From positions 55,797,943-55,861,942 of the forward strand of contig NC_031502.1 of NCBI RefSeq assembly GCF_000237925.1: 64,000 nt of DNA, written 5' to 3'. The position numbers and the translations under genes were made by a program. The stretch comes from Schistosoma mansoni (Eukaryota > Platyhelminthes > Trematoda > Strigeidida > Schistosomatidae). The notes beneath the pieces are model-generated. The model searched no databases. It was not told the origin of the DNA and was given only the letters and a program-made list of their open reading frames with translations. Within the stretch, counting starts at the first letter, position 1, and each line of letters begins with the position of its first letter. Positions 62,386 to 64,000 of this stretch are shown here, one piece after another.

Positions 62386-62845
62386 ATTAATTGGTTAGCT
62401 AATTAAGTATTTGACAAAGAATTAAGGTACTTTGAATTAAGCCCTTTTTCTAAAGTAAAGCAAGAATTTCAAAAGTGAACTTTTTTCAAAAATGCTAAAA
62501 CTATAGTTCACCTATTGCTTCTTGGCTCATGAATTAATTAAGTATTGATCTTAAAATTAGGAATGTAGTTGATCAATCATTTATGATGTTGACTGAACTA
62601 CTGATAAATGTACCTTTCCAGATTACCTATGTGTTATCCTGTAACCCGACTGATTTGTTGGATAGATCAATACTGTCTCAAGTACACATGATCATTGCGC
62701 GTTAAAGTTGAGCCGACTATTATTCTTCCGAACAAGGTCACTACCCACATTTCCCTGTATATAGGATAGTCCGGTGACTGGTATCCATAAATAAACTATA
62801 AACATTACTATTTACTTTTCTAAAATATTACTTTTAAACAGAGTC
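62386..62845. other. no gene; possible LTR-like segment
   Basis: 62628-62810 has TGTTATCC near the start, a TATATAGG box and ends AATAAACTATAAACA, but no target duplication was found. Confidence 0.3.
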
Positions 62846-62990
62846 TTGGTCTAAATTCACTTAGTATTACTTGTTTGAATCTTCCCATTGATTTTTAGGA
62901 CTGCAACTGGTCAGTCTCTAATTGGCATATGTGCATACTGTGTGTATTGCCTCGATATAGCCTTAATTCACAAGCATTCTCACGACGAAC
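62846..62990 (-). repeat. SINE family A, distal fragment
   Basis: Minus-oriented 3' block only (TGACCAGTTGCAGTCCT in minus sense). Confidence 0.65.
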
Positions 62991-64000
62991 AGCTAAATGA
63001 TTAGATGTTAGGAACATGGGAATAATGAATGTGAATCATAAGACACAACATCAACTTATTTGAATTTATTGCTAAAACTAATCTTATTTCAAAGTGAAAT
63101 AACCTGAAGAACAAATGAAACTGACAGATTATGAGAAACTGCTGCAAAGTCAGTGAAATTTCACTGAACCCTAGTCAGATCATCTGGCAGTTGGGTCACT
63201 AAATATCGAACAGATCATCGATCCCCGTCAAGGTCAAGGACAATCAATGCGCATCAGTTAATCATACGCCATGGACTGGAGCATGCAGCAGTGGTTCTAC
63301 TTTCGCTTGTATCTCCCTTAACTAATATATTCCTGTAATAACGTCCTTTGTGTTGTACAGTCTCTAGAGTATCCACGGTCCCTTGATACGTCGATGGGGC
63401 AATCCACGTAAGGTGCTGACTGGGAGGTGTGACTTCGAAGTTAGCTTATTCGTTACACCGTCGCCGTCTAACTCGAGTAGGTCTCCAATCATTCGACATA
63501 GATCATCAACGTTTATGGTCTACACTGCCTTTATCATCTTGATTTGAAACTATTTAGAAATGTTTCATATTTACTTTCATCAATTTTAACTAATCATAGA
63601 TAATATAAGTTATGCAACAATTGATCATTGGACCTAGATCAATTTCAGTGATAGAGAAATTAATCTCTTTCTCTTTTTGTTTTTTTAATCTTTATATTCG
63701 GATTAACAAAAATGTTGATTGATTTAAGTAAACTATAAAAGTTATCAATCTTTTCTATTAAAAAAATATCAATTCAGTTAGAACCACATGATCTTCACTT
63801 AAACAATGTTAAACTATTTCATATGTGAATAGAAATGAAATACAAGTACAAGTTGTAGTGTGGTCTACTTATATCCATATAAGTAGTATATAGTGATGGT
63901 CAGACATAGAATGTATTTTGGCAGAAGATCGATAAGGAAAGAACCGAACAGGAACGCAATTGGCATGAAAATGCATGAACAGTGGAATTAGAGAAGATGG
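62991..64000. other. no gene recognised
   Basis: 63160-63500 is less AT-rich, and its minus strand has a short open stretch that may be an old element; I could not identify it. The rest is AT-rich. Confidence 0.35.

Noticed and set aside
62628-62810. second solo LTR
   Set aside because: LTR-like start, TATA and end are present, but no matching target duplication was found at any tested boundary.

Overview
The window looks like a schistosome (blood fluke) genome. It is AT-rich, it contains two intron-split flatworm-type host genes with very short introns (29-48 nt), and it carries the usual schistosome repeats: RTE-like and CR1-like non-LTR elements, a CsRn1/Boudicca-type Ty3/gypsy element, Merlin DNA transposons and Sm-alpha-type SINEs with hammerhead ribozymes. 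The dense RTE debris with TAAG tails suggests the haematobium group, but that is only an inference.

Host genes. (1) 1-921, minus: the 5' end of a TRIO/Kalirin-like Rho guanine-nucleotide exchange factor, two exons of the SEC14 domain, running off the left edge. (2) 7344-22928, minus: a NOM1-like nucleolar MIF4G/MA3 protein, rebuilt here from about 14 exons whose phases all fit. One 200-N assembly gap falls inside the gene, and its long introns are packed with repeats. (3) 42226-45511, plus: a complete five-exon AMMECR1 orthologue whose last long intron holds Merlin remnants. Candidate but unidentified exons lie at 34262-34434 and near 49205-49352 (both minus).

Mobile DNA. A near-intact Ty3/gypsy element (26191-31507) has 326-bp LTRs differing at two positions, a tRNA-Trp-type primer site and a CHCC gag knuckle. 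It carries one in-frame TAG in gag and one in pol. It sits inside the C-terminal coding part of an older minus-strand CR1-like element (31508-33871 plus 26096-26190), and target duplication and reading frame both rejoin across it. A decayed second gypsy copy lies at 2706-5525. A solo LTR with a perfect 5-bp target duplication lies at 10607-11020 in a NOM1 intron. Region 34.4-42 kb is a stack of three more CR1/Jockey-like elements. RTE-like fragments recur throughout; several are short forms in which a 5' leader is joined, directly or inverted, to the 3' end.

Small elements. Three different SINE-like families (called A, B, C here) share one plan: a tRNA-like pol III head with A and B boxes, then a hammerhead ribozyme about 40-55 nt after the B box. 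Family A resembles the known schistosome Sm-alpha satellite; I do not know whether B and C are catalogued. Several copies keep a complete catalytic core (62074-62118, 10082-10127, 21909-21951). A separate repeat of about 525 bp, called R here, occurs eight times; one copy may supply a NOM1 splice acceptor. From 45.6 kb to the right edge I see no convincing host gene, only repeats and AT-rich DNA.
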